Made by a program: the position numbers and the translations under genes. A DNA stretch of 64,000 bases from Karalla daura. Lineage: Eukaryota > Chordata > Actinopteri > Chaetodontiformes > Leiognathidae. The notes beneath the pieces were generated by a model that ran no database searches, was not told the origin of the DNA, and saw nothing but the letters and a program-made list of their open reading frames with translations. Positions within the stretch are counted from its first letter, which is position 1. Each line of letters opens with the position of its first letter. Location: contig CM055199.1 of assembly GCA_029224185.1 (NCBI GenBank), forward strand, positions 15,134,767-15,198,766, in the 5' to 3' direction. Of this stretch, positions 1 through 13,017 are shown one piece after another.

Positions 1-1551
1 TTTTTTTTAATTCTTCTTCTTCTCCTTCTTCTTGCATGTCTCATGTGCTGTCGACGGTCTCAGTTGGAGCCCTGAACCAGAATGGCTGTGAGAAACAGAA
101 AACAGCCAGGGTGATTTATATCCGAGTAATCCTTTAATTGCTTCATGGAAAAAATGTCTATACCATATTAAGTAATTCAATACAGCCAGTTAATGGGAAG
201 GCTGGGGAGAGATAGCATGTTTTGCATAAAACCTTTAAAGTCACTGCTTCACAACGTGGTCTGTCTCTCTCATTTTGATCACATTGACATATTCACATCC
301 GAGGTAATCCCCAATCTATTTTGGGGCTAGGACTGAAGATGATCAGGCTCTCTGAGTAGCCTAGTGCATGTTCCTTTGCAAAAAAAAAGAAAAGAATAAA
401 ATGGCTCCAGTCACATCACAGCTTTAAAAATAGCCCTTTTGCACTGTACAAATACTGTAATAATTGTATTAGTAAAAGCAATGTAAACAACCAGTAGCGA
501 ACATATTTGCATATTATATACAAGTAAAATCAAACAAATATTTTTTAAAGATTATATTTAAATCAGTCAGGGCTACATTACATATAACATGTTATGTCTT
601 GATTCACAGTCTTACCGTTTTGTATATTTAAATAGATGCTGTCATAATCTCACATGTCATTCATCAGACTTTGTGACACAGTTGTGCTTGTTTTGACAGC
701 ACCGTATATGTGGTCACAGGTTAAAGAACAGTGGGAATGATACATCTTCAGCTTCCTTATATGTCTCAGAATCTGTCAGATTACAGTCATTTTCAGGCCC
801 CTCGTGACGGCCTGAGGGACATGAAGACATCTGGAGCCCTGTTGACTAATGCCTGGAGAAGCATCTTTATCCGGCAGCCATTTTCCGAGGATGACTGACA
901 AAAACAAAGAATCCATGGGCGGAGCGCCTTTAAAACGCATCTGACCTGCATCTGCATAGTAAACCCTGTCATGTTGTAATGAAAGTTTTGACAATATTCA
1001 AAGAGCACATGATGGAAGGCGGTAAACCATGCATGCTGTTTGAAGATGCATAATGCTCTCCTGGGAGATGGCTGTCTTAGTGGTGGACCTTGCTATGCTT
1101 GCAGGGACTGGTGGGCCTGAGTGTTTTGGTATCATTGGCTTTTCAAATGTATGCACACGGATACGCATAATGAGCTCCAATTAAATAGCGTTTTGTCACT
1201 TACACAGTTTTTCTTACTGTGCCTAAAAACTCCATATACTATATATCCTATTTTTATTTTATGAACGGAAGATGTACATGTATGCCCATGTATGCCTGAA
1301 TTTAGACGGTCCATTCAAACACAAGACAATGGTATGTTTGATCAAGGCCTTACACAAAGCTTTAACAGAAAACGTCTGACAATGGTCACTGCGACTGTTG
1401 ACACCGTTTGACTGTTGGCACGTAAAAACCACCCCATTGTCAAGGCCAACAGGCAGCCATTGGCTGCGCTGATCACCATGTGAAACAAGCTTAGAGTGGA
1501 GGTCCAGCCGAGCTTTCTCATCAATGGGACCCGCAGGACTGGGGGTCCCGG

Positions 1552-1593
1552 GGGTCACCGCCGTGGGTGACCTTGTCCAAAGCGGAGGTCACC
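1552..1593. promoter_or_regulatory. GC-rich cluster of three nuclear-receptor half-sites
   Basis: GGGTCA at 1552-1557, TGACCT at 1568-1573 (AGGTCA on the minus strand) and AGGTCA at 1586-1591. GGTCACC at 1553-1559 and GGTGACC at 1566-1572 form a short inverted repeat. The cluster sits in a GC-rich pocket (about 1520-1615) amid A/T-rich sequence. Function is unknown. Confidence 0.22.
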
Positions 1594-2505
1594 GGGGTCC
1601 GACTCCGGTTTATGTGCCAACAAAGGGCGGGGACGCCGAGAGTGCCACGTACGGGTCAGATGGATTACCAAAAAAGAGCTCGCTCTGTTTGTTGTTTGCT
1701 GTCTAATCCTGTGGGAACAGAAAACAGTCAGTGTTGCCCCTTCAGAGAAAAAAGACTCAAGTATGCCATGGAACTGAGTTAGAGTGATTTATATGGGTAT
1801 CAAACCTGTCAACCTGTCTGCAGGACTAAAGATACTTAGAGGTCCTGAGTGTCCGATATATTCCTCTTTATTACACGGATGCACCATACGTGATCAGTCT
1901 GCATCTCAGCTGCTAGACTTGGAGTTTAAATTGTCTAATTGTTTAAATTGAGTTTCCAATTGTCTGGACATTTGCCAACAGACCATTTTTTATCTACCTG
2001 CATAGCTGCAGCATCCTCAGTATAGTTACTTTGCTGAGGTGATGGACATTGTTTACAGTATAATCCTTTACACTGGAGGTTTTAGGCTCAGAACTTAACC
2101 TCTGCTATAAATCCATCTTAATGCACTTATTATGTCGGCCATGTTGCTGGATGCCAGGCAACATATTTTAGGAATGTGAGGGTGTGAGTTGCCCTCATAG
2201 CAACAATGCTAAATGCTTCTACCTAAAGAGCTTTCGAACAGATTTTTCTGGCTTGCTCGAATTTCGTAGCTTTAAGGTAAAGATCTCAATCCAGCATGGA
2301 TGAGTAAGGACAGGGAAGGCCAAGAAGACAATGGATACAGGCCAGGGGACAGGGATCTCATATTTAGCTCGTGATTGCACTCAGGGTAGACAATAAGTAA
2401 GATTCATTAGGTCATTTTTTACTTGCGTCTGCCAAGATCTGGAATGAAATGTTAAATGTTTCATGGGCTAAGAAAAGGGCAGAATTTGTCTTTGTGTTTG
2501 CCATC

Positions 2506-2570
2506 AGAGAGAGAGAGGGAGAGAGAGAGGGAGAGGGGAGAGAGGGAGTGAGGAGGGGAAGGCAGAGAGA
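2506..2570. repeat. GA-rich low-complexity tract
   Basis: Imperfect GAGAGAGG repeats, with purine-rich sequence continuing to about 2750 on the plus strand. Confidence 0.8.
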
Positions 2571-5404
2571 GGGAATTTGATCGACAGAAAGATATAAAAC
2601 AATGAAAATAAGGAATGATGGGATGAGAGGATGTGAGGGGAATGCTGCGAGAGCAAGACGGGGCCTGGGAAAGAGGGAAGACATTTGTGGGAGGGCAAAA
2701 AGAAAAAAAGCAAAGGATGGAGTGAGAGCGAGTGGGTAAGGGAGTCGTGGAGGGGGGGTGTAGAGCGTGGCTGGGTGTTTTGGGCTGTCTGATGGATGAG
2801 GGTGTAGTGGGGTTGGTGGGGGCGGTGTCTCCTGAATGATGATGGCCTAATATCATCATCCCCCTGTCAGGCCTAATAGGCTTTCCTTGGTAGAAATCAC
2901 TCACACAGAGCCGCCATAATGCCCAGGCCCCTGACAGCATCATCCATCCACTCAAGCCAAGCGAACGTCTCCAAACTAATAAGGAAATATATGGTTCAAG
3001 GAGATCTGAAAAATTAAACAGGTAGCTTATGAACAATTTGTTTCACAGGGATGTTTATTATATTTATCGAATGTTGCAGCGGTCGGGGTGTCTCTCTCGC
3101 TTCGGCTTCATGTTTGAGACGTTGGCTCGGAGCGTGATATGCTGACAAGGCAGGTCTGTAAAGTATGGAGAGAGGGGGAGAGAAAAAAAACACACCTCCT
3201 CTACCTCAGGGCAGGCCTGGTCCTCCAGTGTTGCCTGGCCTCACGTTTGTTGTCCCTAAACACGACAGAGCCATTGCTTCATCTCGGTAAAGCTATATTT
3301 TCCACCGCTGTTGAATTAACAATACGTGAAAACAGGGAGGGTCATTATCCGCTGGAATAAAAATACTTCTTTTTCTTATTTTGAATCCTCAATCCGCAGA
3401 TCTAACGCTCCATTGTTCACATCTTCTAATATATTCTAATTTTAGCGGCAGAGCTTAGGGGGAGTCACCCGTTCCTGTTTTCCTCGCAGCACTCGTATCT
3501 ACAGTACACCTGTCATTGCTTTCCCTCATGCAATGGCTGATCACAGCACACTTTAAACATGGTTACTCTCCTCTTATCTCTTCCTATACCCTACCGATCC
3601 TGCTATCTCCAATCGCCGCTTTAATCATGTGACACCTTCTCAGCAGCCCCCCCCCGCCACTCCCTCCTCCTGTTCCTCTCCCTCCTCCCGCCGCTGCATC
3701 CGCCAGAAGAAACTGCTGCCATCAATAACGACAACAACTTTTTCAAAGTCTGCTCTTAAAAGCCCCCGTCCCATCAAAATGGTCAGATTTCATTATCGAT
3801 TGCGCGCCGTGGAAAAGAGGCTCTCTCTGGCGCATTAGACGATCATTGTTTTGGCTTCGCTTTGAGAAGCTATGCATACATCCCTAACATGGCCACAGCA
3901 CATTTACATCACGAGAGTCTTTCTTATGCATATAAACTAATTACCTGGATACTCTTCACTCTTACTGACAGTCAATATTTGAAGTTGGAGGAGGGGGAGG
4001 GGGATGGAGTGGCCCTCACAACACTCACAAACACATTCATAGTCTTTGTTATACTTTGCATATAGGGATGCTATGTGGCGCCACCACTGACTCGCTAAAG
4101 GGCCTCTTTATTGTTTGATGCTGTCTTTTCTGGATCTGCATGTGGTTTTAGGGGTCAAACATTGCACTACAATGTGCAAGATTACGCCCGCCTTCTGCTT
4201 ATAGCGCCACATCTTACTTTAAAAGCACCTCTGTGTGTTCAGCTGCATCTCGGCTGTGGTCAGCGTCACTGCTGCTGTCGCACACTCATCTGCAGCCGTG
4301 TTATCTTTGTGCGCGTGGCGCACAGTCCACCCGTACGCCGCCCTCGCCCAGTTGTTGGTTGAACCTGCAGCACGGAGGCCGTGTGTTAATAAGAGAGGGC
4401 TCGGCGAGGTGCGTTGCGAGGCCATTGTGGTCTCCACGCTGGCTGGTTTCCTTTGTGCCGTGAAAGCCGGGCGATACAGTAACAGCCAGAGGCAGAAAGG
4501 AGCTGTCTGTCGTCGAGACGGCTGGTAACACTTGTTTCACCCACCCTTTCCAGGGGGCCGTGGAGAATAGAGGAGAGGCAGCTGGCAGGCTTAACAGGAA
4601 ATGCAATGGTAACAGTGTCAACAGCTGCCCCCATGGCCACGCAAGCCAAACGGCCGTGCAACAAGGGAGCATATGAAAAGCTTACGTGTTTGGATAGCTG
4701 GGGGGATTTGGTTCGTACTGTATATCTGCGTAGCGGCGCGTTGCCAAATGAGCACCTTTGTGTGTTTTCTCATTAGAGCTTTATGCACGCAGCTTAGTCA
4801 TTTCACAGGTGATGACAAGGCAGACACCGCTGAATGTTGGGTAAACAAGGCAAAAACAACAGCTGAAGGGGTGTGGACCTCTGCTGAGGTGAGAGGGACC
4901 GCTGCTTTGTAACCTTTTTAAACACCGCTTTATCAGTTTGCGTCATTGTTGGCTCATTCAGGTCCCGTTTTAATTTTACAGTCACTGGTTTTGAGGTAAT
5001 GGCGTAAAATGCCTGATTCTCAAAGTGCAGGTGGTGAAATGTATTTGCTCAACGTGTCCTGTTGAAGTTTGTGTAACATCATGGTAAGGGCACAACAATT
5101 CCCATTACCCCGTAGATGTTACAGTGACCTCAGACTGGGGTCCAGATGACCCCTACCCCCCTTCCTCGAGGAGTCAATAAATCACGATGTCACCTCTGCC
5201 GCCCAATCCCCTCTTGCTATCACTAACTTTGAGTGTCCTTAGCATTCTTTCACTTCCCCTGCTCCTTGCTTGACCCCTCCCGTCCAAACAAACCGCCTGT
5301 CAGCGCCACAGCGACAGGTACGACAGCTCCAGCTCAACGTGAGGAGTGATCTCCCCCCAAAAAGTAACACTCTCCTTGTCCTCGACTTTCTGTCTCCAGA
5401 GCTT

Positions 5405-5455
5405 TCTGTCTCTCTCTCTCTCTCTCCCCTCTCTCTCTGCCTCGTCTGTCTCTCA
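5405..5455. repeat. TC microsatellite, imperfect
   Basis: TCTCTCTC runs broken by CCCC and GTCTG, about 50 bases. Confidence 0.8.
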
Positions 5456-6049
5456 GGAACAACCCAGGCCTCACTTTTGACATCTTCCGTGCGCTCTAAA
5501 TCACAGCTGAGCTGTGAAAATATGTAATTACCGCATGTACACTAAGCTATTTGAGGATGGAATTTGTTTTCAGTCTGTATCCAAATTCCATGTGAGAGCT
5601 TTCAAATAAGGGGATGGCAGTACAAATTTCACTCGCGGAGCACGAGAGTCTTTATTTAAGTCCTAGTTACATCCAATTTGCCACAAGCTTTAATTCACCC
5701 TTACGCTATCATTGTTGGACATACATCTTTGAATCTTGTGGTATTATCTACCATTTGCTAACTTTAATACCTCGCCTGGATTTCTCTGTGTTGAAGCTTA
5801 CGCTGTGTCTGACTTGAAGATTTGGAGCTCCTTTTATGTACAATTCATTACTTTAATGTGGAAGACCCATTGGGGTCATCTCGGAATGAATGCAGCCATC
5901 AGTTTACATTCTTAGTCATCATTAGATGAATAAATATCAATGAGATTACCTTATAAGCCTTAGGAAGTCCCCCCCCACCCTCCCTACCTCAGTGGCTCCC
6001 TCCCCCATGACCCCTCCGCCGCCAAGTCTTTTCAGACGTGCAGGAAGTA

Positions 6050-6440
6050 TTAAAGGGCTATTTCAGCTGGCGTGTAAAATCTCAGCTGTGAAATAGCCTC
6101 CATTTTTTGAGCCTGGCAGAATTATCCAAGATCTTTTTCATGTTACGAAAAAAGAGACCAAGGCGCTTTCTGGTTCGGAGCGAGACGCGGCCGTGATAAT
6201 GGCAAAGAGGAAGGCTAACAGACAGCGAAATCTGCTTTCAATGACCTTAAATACCTTATCTGCACCTTTGAAGCCAGGGCAAGGTGATTGGCAGGTCAAT
6301 TTGTGATAGTATCGGTTGATGTACTTGGCGCTCTTAATGCTCTTTGCCGCAGATAAGTCTGCTTAATATGAAAACTGTCATAATTCATCCGCCTTTTCAG
6401 CAATATACATTTTCGTGTGGAATCATCAATCCGGTCACCT
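6050..6440. other. Candidate conserved non-coding element with paired E-box hairpin
   Basis: Unique, simple-repeat-free sequence. Arms GGCTATTTC (6056-6064) and GAAATAGCC (6090-6098) form an inverted repeat enclosing two CAGCTG E-boxes at 6064-6069 and 6083-6088. Further on are AATTATCC, TTAATATG and TCATCAATCC motifs. Conservation cannot be measured here; the call rests on composition. Confidence 0.28.
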
Positions 6441-7484
6441 GTCAGAAAAGACTTGTCAGGATTCCCATTCCGCCATCCGCTCTTGTGTGATTCACTTTAT
6501 GGAGCTTATCCCACACTATGAAGCAGTTAGGATAATTCCTCTAGTATGTTGAATCAAAGTTAGTTTTTCCCTCCCCGAACACGGCGTGGAGCGCAGATAG
6601 GAAGAGGCGCACGCGGCACCCGCCCCATGCCGCGTGGATGTTTTCACCACGTCCGCTCTTTGTCCAGTCTGCTGTCAAAGCCATCACAGTCCCATCCCCT
6701 CTCAGTCGGCAGTTTCCTGTGCAAATTAACAGACTCAGTGGTGAAGTAGATTCCAATTTTGAAGCAAAGTAGAGTGTGCAAATTAGCCATGTTTTTTAAT
6801 TATGCCCAGTGCACAGTGCAGAGGCTGAGGTCCATTGTTGCGGGTGGGCCAGGTGCAAATTTATTCTCGGGGGAAGCGCCGCGATGTCCGTCCTCCAGCC
6901 GAGACCCATCCTCAGCCTAATCAGTCCCCAGCTTGAAAAATGTCCACTTTTTGGCACCCGCTTGCTGAGAGATGCTGCTGAGAGTGGTCAGACATTATTC
7001 ATTATTTGAGGGCCTCATTTGTAATATTTCCATTTAAAGTTGCAACCATGCGGACAGACTCAACATTTGATTTTTGATAATTATAGCCGCTGGACAAATG
7101 TATCATTCGGGCCGTCCAAGTCAATTGCCTTTCCGCGTGTTTCTCTGCGGAGGCCCCATAGGAGTGCCATCCTTTTTAGCAGTCCTCCCGTCCTGCCAGT
7201 TCCTGTCAGGTCCCTCAGGTGCGCAGACCTAGGATGCTGTCAGTCTCTTAGTGGGCTGGTGTGCTGGAAATACCAAACACTTGTTTCTAGGCGAACCATA
7301 GGGCTGAAATTATTAGTCCTCGGACAAAAAGTAATTGACTTTTTTAAACACTGATGACTGTGACTTTTTGTCAAATACAGCAGGATTTGAACACACTATT
7401 GCAGATTTAGGGAAGTTATATATGATCCTTTTTCTTATCATCCATCTACACGTCATCTTACGTTCATTATACCCAAAGATATCA

Positions 7485-7868
7485 TGGGACATACACCCTG
7501 GACAGGTCTCCAGTCTATCGCGGCACGCATGCACACGCACAGTCACACACACACACACACACTCACACACAAGCGCCATTCATTCACACTCAAACATAGT
7601 GGAGTGGGCAATCAACCCTAAGTATGCTCTTGGACCGTGGGAGAAATTTGTAAACCCTGAGAAACCTGTATAGTGAAGGATATAGGCATTTTGATTATAC
7701 TTTATATCTGACACATATTATGCACTTGTGTTATGTTATTATGCTCTTTTGTCACGCTACTTTATAACTGACACAGAGATAATGCACATGTAGAGAACAT
7801 GCAAACACCACACAGAAAGGATCTGGCATTGATCGGGATTTGAAACCTTCTTGCTATGAGGCAGGAGA
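7485..7868 (-). mobile_element. Dispersed SINE/L2-type repeat, copy 1
   Basis: On the minus strand this carries the family tail, seen on the plus strand as ACACCCTGGACAGGTCTCCAG with a CA microsatellite at 7543-7571. The head region (ACACAGAAAGGATCTGGC, then GGGATTTGAAACC, a decayed B box) follows at about 7800-7868. About 110 bases between 7675 and 7785 do not resemble the other copies and may be an insertion. Confidence 0.6.
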
Positions 7869-8225
7869 AATTTATTAATCATTTATTGCTCTTGCAATAT
7901 TTTGTTGTGGTTTATAATCAGAATCAAAGCCTCCGACACGGTCACTAATTCAAAGTAATGATTTTTATGATTAGAAAAGTTTATATTGTCCCTAAAAGGA
8001 GAAATTAAAGTCTTCATCCATTTATGCAGTGGGTGGTGACTGAAATCTTGGAGAAAAAAAAGCAGCGCCTCTTCTGGGTGACAATTGTGTCTTGTCTTTG
8101 GGTTGCTCACGTTGCTCTGTGGGGGCTTGAATCAGACGGAGAATAGCCACAGATAATGAGCTGTCTTTAATCATGGGAGACAGTACTTTGAGATGCTTTG
8201 CATCACATTTGCTGAGGAGAGAATG

Positions 8226-8267
8226 GGGGAGGGGGAGGGAGGACGGGTGGTGGTGGTGGTGGTGGGG
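8226..8267. repeat. G-rich tract with GGT trinucleotide repeat
   Basis: GGGGGAGGGGGAGGGAGG is followed by seven GGT-type units at 8246-8266. G-quadruplex formation is possible on the plus strand. Confidence 0.8.
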
Positions 8268-9154
8268 TCTAATTACTGTACTGCAGAAAAATCACACAGC
8301 TTCCTGTCCATCGGTGCGGATGCCAAGTCCTAACCAATCCTGACAGGAAGTGACAACAAAGACCATGTCTGTTCTGAACACCGCAAAACAAAGAAAAGTA
8401 AAAGACAACAAAACTCCAGACATTTGTGATTGGAAGATGTAGATTAATGAATCCATTTCAGAGTTGCAGGCACAGTAATGTTCATTTGAGATTTTCTTTG
8501 CTTCCATTTGACAGCACATACTACTATATACTTTTCTGGCGTTTTAAAAATGCAGTCCTTGACGGTTTAGCGTGGACATTTCCAACGCATATCAATGATA
8601 GACTCCTTCCCACTGACAGAATAGAGATGAAACGGTGCACATCAAAATAGAAACGTGTCACTTTTGAAGTTGAGCTGAAGTTGACTTTGACTCAAACCAG
8701 GTTCCGACTGAAATTGGCAGGAGACGATTCCTGTCAGGAACACTCAAGCGCCGGCAAAGAAGCAGCGAATACTCGTCTGGATTGGTGACATAAAAACAAA
8801 GAACTGGTCCTGTGCTCCCTCAGTGTCTCGAGCTGCTAATTGCAAACGACACCACAAGATGTTTCAAAGAATGAAACATGACTCACTGCCGGTCCTGTGA
8901 GGTTGTTAAACTCGGTCACTTCATAGAATCCAAATTTAAATCAGGCGGTCCACCATTCATGTAATAAAATAATCTCGATGATACAAGCCTCCATGTACAG
9001 TACATTCCATTAAACTAAAATAGCTCCCTGAGATAAGTCCTCCAATCCCTCCACTATTTCATCCTTGTCCATATCCATAAGCAGCAAAAAAAAGATTTGT
9101 CCCATAACCCTGTGTGATCATTTGCATCTAAAACGATATTCGACATTTGTTATT

Positions 9155-9164
9155 CCATCAATCA
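9155..9164 (-). promoter_or_regulatory. Pbx-Hox site TGATTGATGG
   Basis: The minus strand reads TGATTGATGG, matching the Pbx with anterior Hox consensus TGATNNATGG used in hindbrain enhancers. An octamer-like ATTTGCAT lies about 30 bases upstream at 9119-9126. Unique sequence surrounds it. Enhancer function is inferred. Confidence 0.35.
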
Positions 9165-10249
9165 ATACCATCTCTCCCTTTCTCTGTGTGCATAATCTCA
9201 GAGCCTGCATGCAAAATGCTTAACAATAACATGTATGTTATACAAGAAGCCATATATCATCCCTGGACGCATTTACATCCTGTTAACAATTTCTCAGAGC
9301 AGATTAGAGGGCGCTGAGACAGCAGCACAGATCCCATGAGAGGTGGGCTTTGGGAGCTGATAAGGGCAGCCATAGGAAGGCAGGATTAATACATATGACC
9401 AGGACACATGGAGGCCCTCTGATTATTCCAGCAGAAAAACGGCCCTATCCCATCGGCCCCCGCGTGATTAAATACAGCCAGGGTACGGACAGGGAGTGCA
9501 GAGGGATGGGGAGATAACCGATTTTATTTATGCAAGCCGGTTAGCCTGGCAGATCACGTCTGAGGATTGTTCACGCTACAGGGGTGAGGGATCGCACCGG
9601 GGGAGCTCACCCCTGATCACACACTGGGCTGCTTTAGCTGTCACTTTTCCACCTTGCCGTATTCCCTCTGTAGAATAAAGATCAAGCATTCCCAAAATGT
9701 TTCATGGCAAGGATTTCCAAATGGAAACGTGTGCTGCCAGAGACCTCTGGTTGATATAGTTTTTCTTGGCTGTTCTGGAGGCAAACTGGCAAAGATTTCG
9801 ACCTGCCCCCCTTTTTTAAAAGGTCCAAAATACTGTAAAATAAGAGTATTTTACTTTGCCTGCTGGACCCAATTCTGTTTGTTTAGAATCAGCAGGGTTT
9901 CAGCGAATTATCGATGACCAAATGACTTGCCAAAAGCAGTTGAAAACTGCAAGCTGACCTCTCTTAATCCAAATATTTGACTATTTGTTTTAATAATCGT
10001 TCAGTTTAGGGCCTAATTGTCAGGCTTGTCAACAAATTATGGGAACGAAAGGAGGCCACACACAAGATGTTATGTGGTTTTGGAGCAGCTGAACACGAAG
10101 GGGGGGGGAGTCCTCAAACATATTTGGCACATTTCTGCACTCTTTGTTTTGCTTCTGTGAGAACTATTTAAGCCACGTCCTCGTCAAGAACTTCAGCAAA
10201 TTTTAGCCGTAATAGGAGTTCACATTAGATCCTGCACACAAGACTTTGC

Positions 10250-10860
10250 GGGAAGCCCGGATTACCTAATTAACTTCTTCAAAAAACATGTAGTCATTAT
10301 GGATCGAATTCCTTTTGGTAGTTAGAGGGTGCTTAATTAATTAATTGTGTTAATGACCCATTAATGGCAGTGCACCAGAAATTCTAATGAGCCACCTTAA
10401 TTAAATATTATCTCACTGTTTAATCAATGCATTTAATTATTCACATGATATTTTCGGTGGAATCCATTTGGTCCCAGGTCGCAGGAGCGAAATGCTGATT
10501 GTGTGTTCCCACACTGATTCATCACTGAGGCGGGGGTTCGGTTCAAAATCCTCTTTTAATCACGGTGAATACCGAGCCATTTGGCTCCCATCCATACATT
10601 TTTGTGTAAGAGAGTAATTCTGATCATTCTGATATCAATTTTAATCGACCCGGGGTCACATTTTACATCTGTTTGAGAGACGTGTTTTAATTAGGGGTAT
10701 AAGATGTTGCAAATACATCGCCGTGGCATTGGTAGCCATTAGAGAGGATAAATCATAGGGATCCATATAAATTCACACATTAACGGCCAATCCACCTGTA
10801 ATTTCCTCATTGTATGGCGTGCAATGTTATGTTAATGACAGCCTTATGTATGACTTTTGG
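10250..10860. other. Candidate homeodomain-rich conserved non-coding element
   Basis: About a dozen TAAT/ATTA cores crowd into roughly 190 bases (10261-10450), including TTAATTAATTAATT at 10333-10346 and TTAATTAA near 10398. More follow near 10556, 10640, 10688, 10778 and 10832, the last as TTAATGACAG with a Meis half-site. There is no simple repeat inside. This density is typical of homeodomain-bound enhancers near developmental genes. It lies about 51 kb upstream of meis2. Confidence 0.38.
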
Positions 10861-11066
10861 TATTTCCCTTCGAGTTTCATTCGATGCGGCTCCATGAAGA
10901 GATTACTGAACCGTGCAACACAAGCAGACCAGACCCACAACAATGTGTGGTTTTTAGCTGGAAACACATCTGCGTAGGAGAATGCATGTTCTCTACAAAA
11001 GGATACATCGCCATGTCATCACTGAGTTTCTCTCCATCTCGAGTCCGTGAACCTCTGCTCTTCCTT

Positions 11067-11084
11067 CCCCCCCCCCCCCCCCCC
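11067..11084. repeat. Homopolymer of 18 C
   Basis: An uninterrupted run of 18 C, long for a vertebrate genome. Its exact length is prone to sequencing error. Confidence 0.9.
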
Positions 11085-11944
11085 TCCTCTCCCGGCTTCT
11101 CCAGAACAAACTGGAAGACCTCAGTCATCGTCCTCGCTTTAGCTCAAATTTGGTGGGATCAAAGGTGGCCAGCTGGGTGTGGGCGGGGAGCAGATGGCTG
11201 CATGCTCAGGGGGACCAGGCAAAGGCCCTTCAGGTTTTAACACCTCCTCTCCCCTGGGTGCCCGGGCGGGGGGGATCCGGCTTGGGGAACCTACCTGAGC
11301 TCAGTGGCATGACCAGCAGGCTTCCACCGCACCACCCCCTGCCTGGCTCACATATGGCGCCAGCCATGGGGGCCTTGAGCTGGGGTTCTGACCTGAGGAA
11401 AATAAACTGTGGAAGGGGCAGGAGGGGAAGGGGAGGCGGCGGGGTAGAGCTATTCTCATTAGGATGAGTGTGCGGGAATGAATCCATTCATTAACAATGC
11501 AGGAATGAACTTTGAGTTCACTGAGCCGGGGACTGGATTCAGACACGCAAAAAGTCATGTTGTTGACTAATATTACAGGTCTCATATTTCTGTAAAGTAA
11601 ACCTTCGCCCCTAAGAGGTGTGAAATTCTTCTCGACCAATTCCAAAGGGATTAGATGAGTTTTCTTTTTGAGCTTTCAATGGTTTTTTACCCTTGTACCT
11701 CCGCTAACCCGCTGTTGTGAGGTCTCTCCAGGGCCAGGCGATGGCTGGTTACAGAGACTGCAGGTGCTCGGACAGATTAATCCCTTGCCAAATCAGCTCC
11801 GCCTCAGCAATCTCAAAGTTCCAGGAAAGGAGCCTGCTGGGAACGTGAAGTGGTACTTGTGGTCTGGGATTATGACTTTCAGACTTGTTGGCTTTGAGAA
11901 CACAAACGTAGCCTCTTGAATCGAATTTGCAGAGGGAATAACTG

Positions 11945-12003
11945 GGTCTGTTGGGGGTGGGTTCAGGGTAGGGTGGGGTGTAGAGGGGAGGGGAGGGGGG
12001 GTT
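11945..12003. repeat. G-rich tract
   Basis: Many G runs of three to seven on the plus strand, fitting a G-quadruplex pattern. A similar, shorter tract lies at 12204-12230. Confidence 0.75.
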
Positions 12004-13017
12004 TGGATCCATCCACCCACCCAATGTTTTTTTGGGGATAACTATTTTTCCATAAATCCATCTTAAGTAGTCACATTCTCCCTGTGGCTAATAGGATCAT
12101 GATGGGAATAATCTTTGCAAATCTGACAGAAAAAAAGAATGTCCTGGCCTTCAACTTCTTCCTCTCGGTAAATGAACAATTTCAAGAGTCTTTCCTGTGG
12201 GACAGAGGGGGTGGGGAGGGAGGGGGGAGGACTTAAATTGGCAACAAGACAAAAAAGTAAGAGAAAAACAACATAATTTTCTCAGGAGAAGGTTTGGCAG
12301 CTATTATTGCTGCTGCACGGCTATTTAGAAGTTTCACTGTATGTATTTATACATATGCCTTGTCACATTTGTAGGCTTCAACAGGAAACCGCTTGTGCAA
12401 ATCAGTGACCACAGATGGGTTTTGTTGAAGTCTACAGACTCAAAGGAAATTAGTCAGAAGAAAAAAGAAGAATGCAGGTGAGCTTTTGCAGTGCGATGAT
12501 GACTGAAAACTGGCATCTGGATTGAAATTGAAAGGATGCCCGATTCAGCCATTTGCTCTCTATTCTCACCTTGTCACTCACACCCGGTTCCACATCGCCC
12601 CACAATAGCCCTGGATGCACATAATGTGACCAAGCAAACCTCTTATTGTCATATCAAACTCTGACAGCGCCGGCCTGCAGAGCGCCTCTGTGTTTACCCA
12701 CCTGCTCCAACATACAAACACGTATCATTTGTAGCTTTTGCAATTTCAAACGCTGAGAAATGACACCAGAGGGGAGTCTGCCTCATGCAAGTCTGCTCTC
12801 TCTAAGCAGATCCTAAGAGTCGATACCGTCGCATTTCATGATATAAATACATGAAACGTTTGCAAACGTGTGCTGCAGTAAAGTCATTAATAATTCCAAG
12901 TCATTGAATCACCGCAATATAATCTGTCAACATCAGTTCAGCCCTGACAATTCAAAGTTTGGGTCGCAGCCTCTTAAAGGTAACTCACAGTTTTCTGCAG
13001 GAAATTAGATCTCTAAC

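Larger units (their letters stand above)
1..7484. other. Non-coding desert, first part
   Basis: No gene recognised. Mostly unique A/T-rich sequence. It holds a forkhead-type GTAAACAA (483-490) and octamer ATTTGCAT (505-512) near 0.5 kb, the half-site cluster at 1.55 kb, GA-rich DNA at 2.5-2.75 kb, a TC repeat at 5.4 kb and the hairpin block at 6.05 kb. Open frames here are short or purine/pyrimidine artefacts. Confidence 0.7.
7869..13017. other. Non-coding desert, second part
   Basis: No gene recognised. Contains the Pbx-Hox site at 9155, the homeodomain-rich block at 10.25-10.86 kb, the 18-C run and G-rich tracts at 11.9-12.2 kb. A palindromic TGAACT-TTG-AGTTCA lies at 11506-11520. The remainder is unique sequence with nothing to report. 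Confidence 0.7.

Noticed and set aside
2461..3036. 191-codon open frame on the minus strand
   Set aside because: Proline/serine/leucine-rich translation caused by a purine-rich tract; no domain, no splice context.
4070..4095. GGTGGCGCC-containing sequence as a second CTCF site
   Set aside because: The left half of the consensus does not match; far weaker than the 57,645 site.
10333..10346. TTAATTAATTAATT as a simple repeat
   Set aside because: Only three and a half units within a longer block of varied TAAT cores, so better explained as part of a regulatory-type block.
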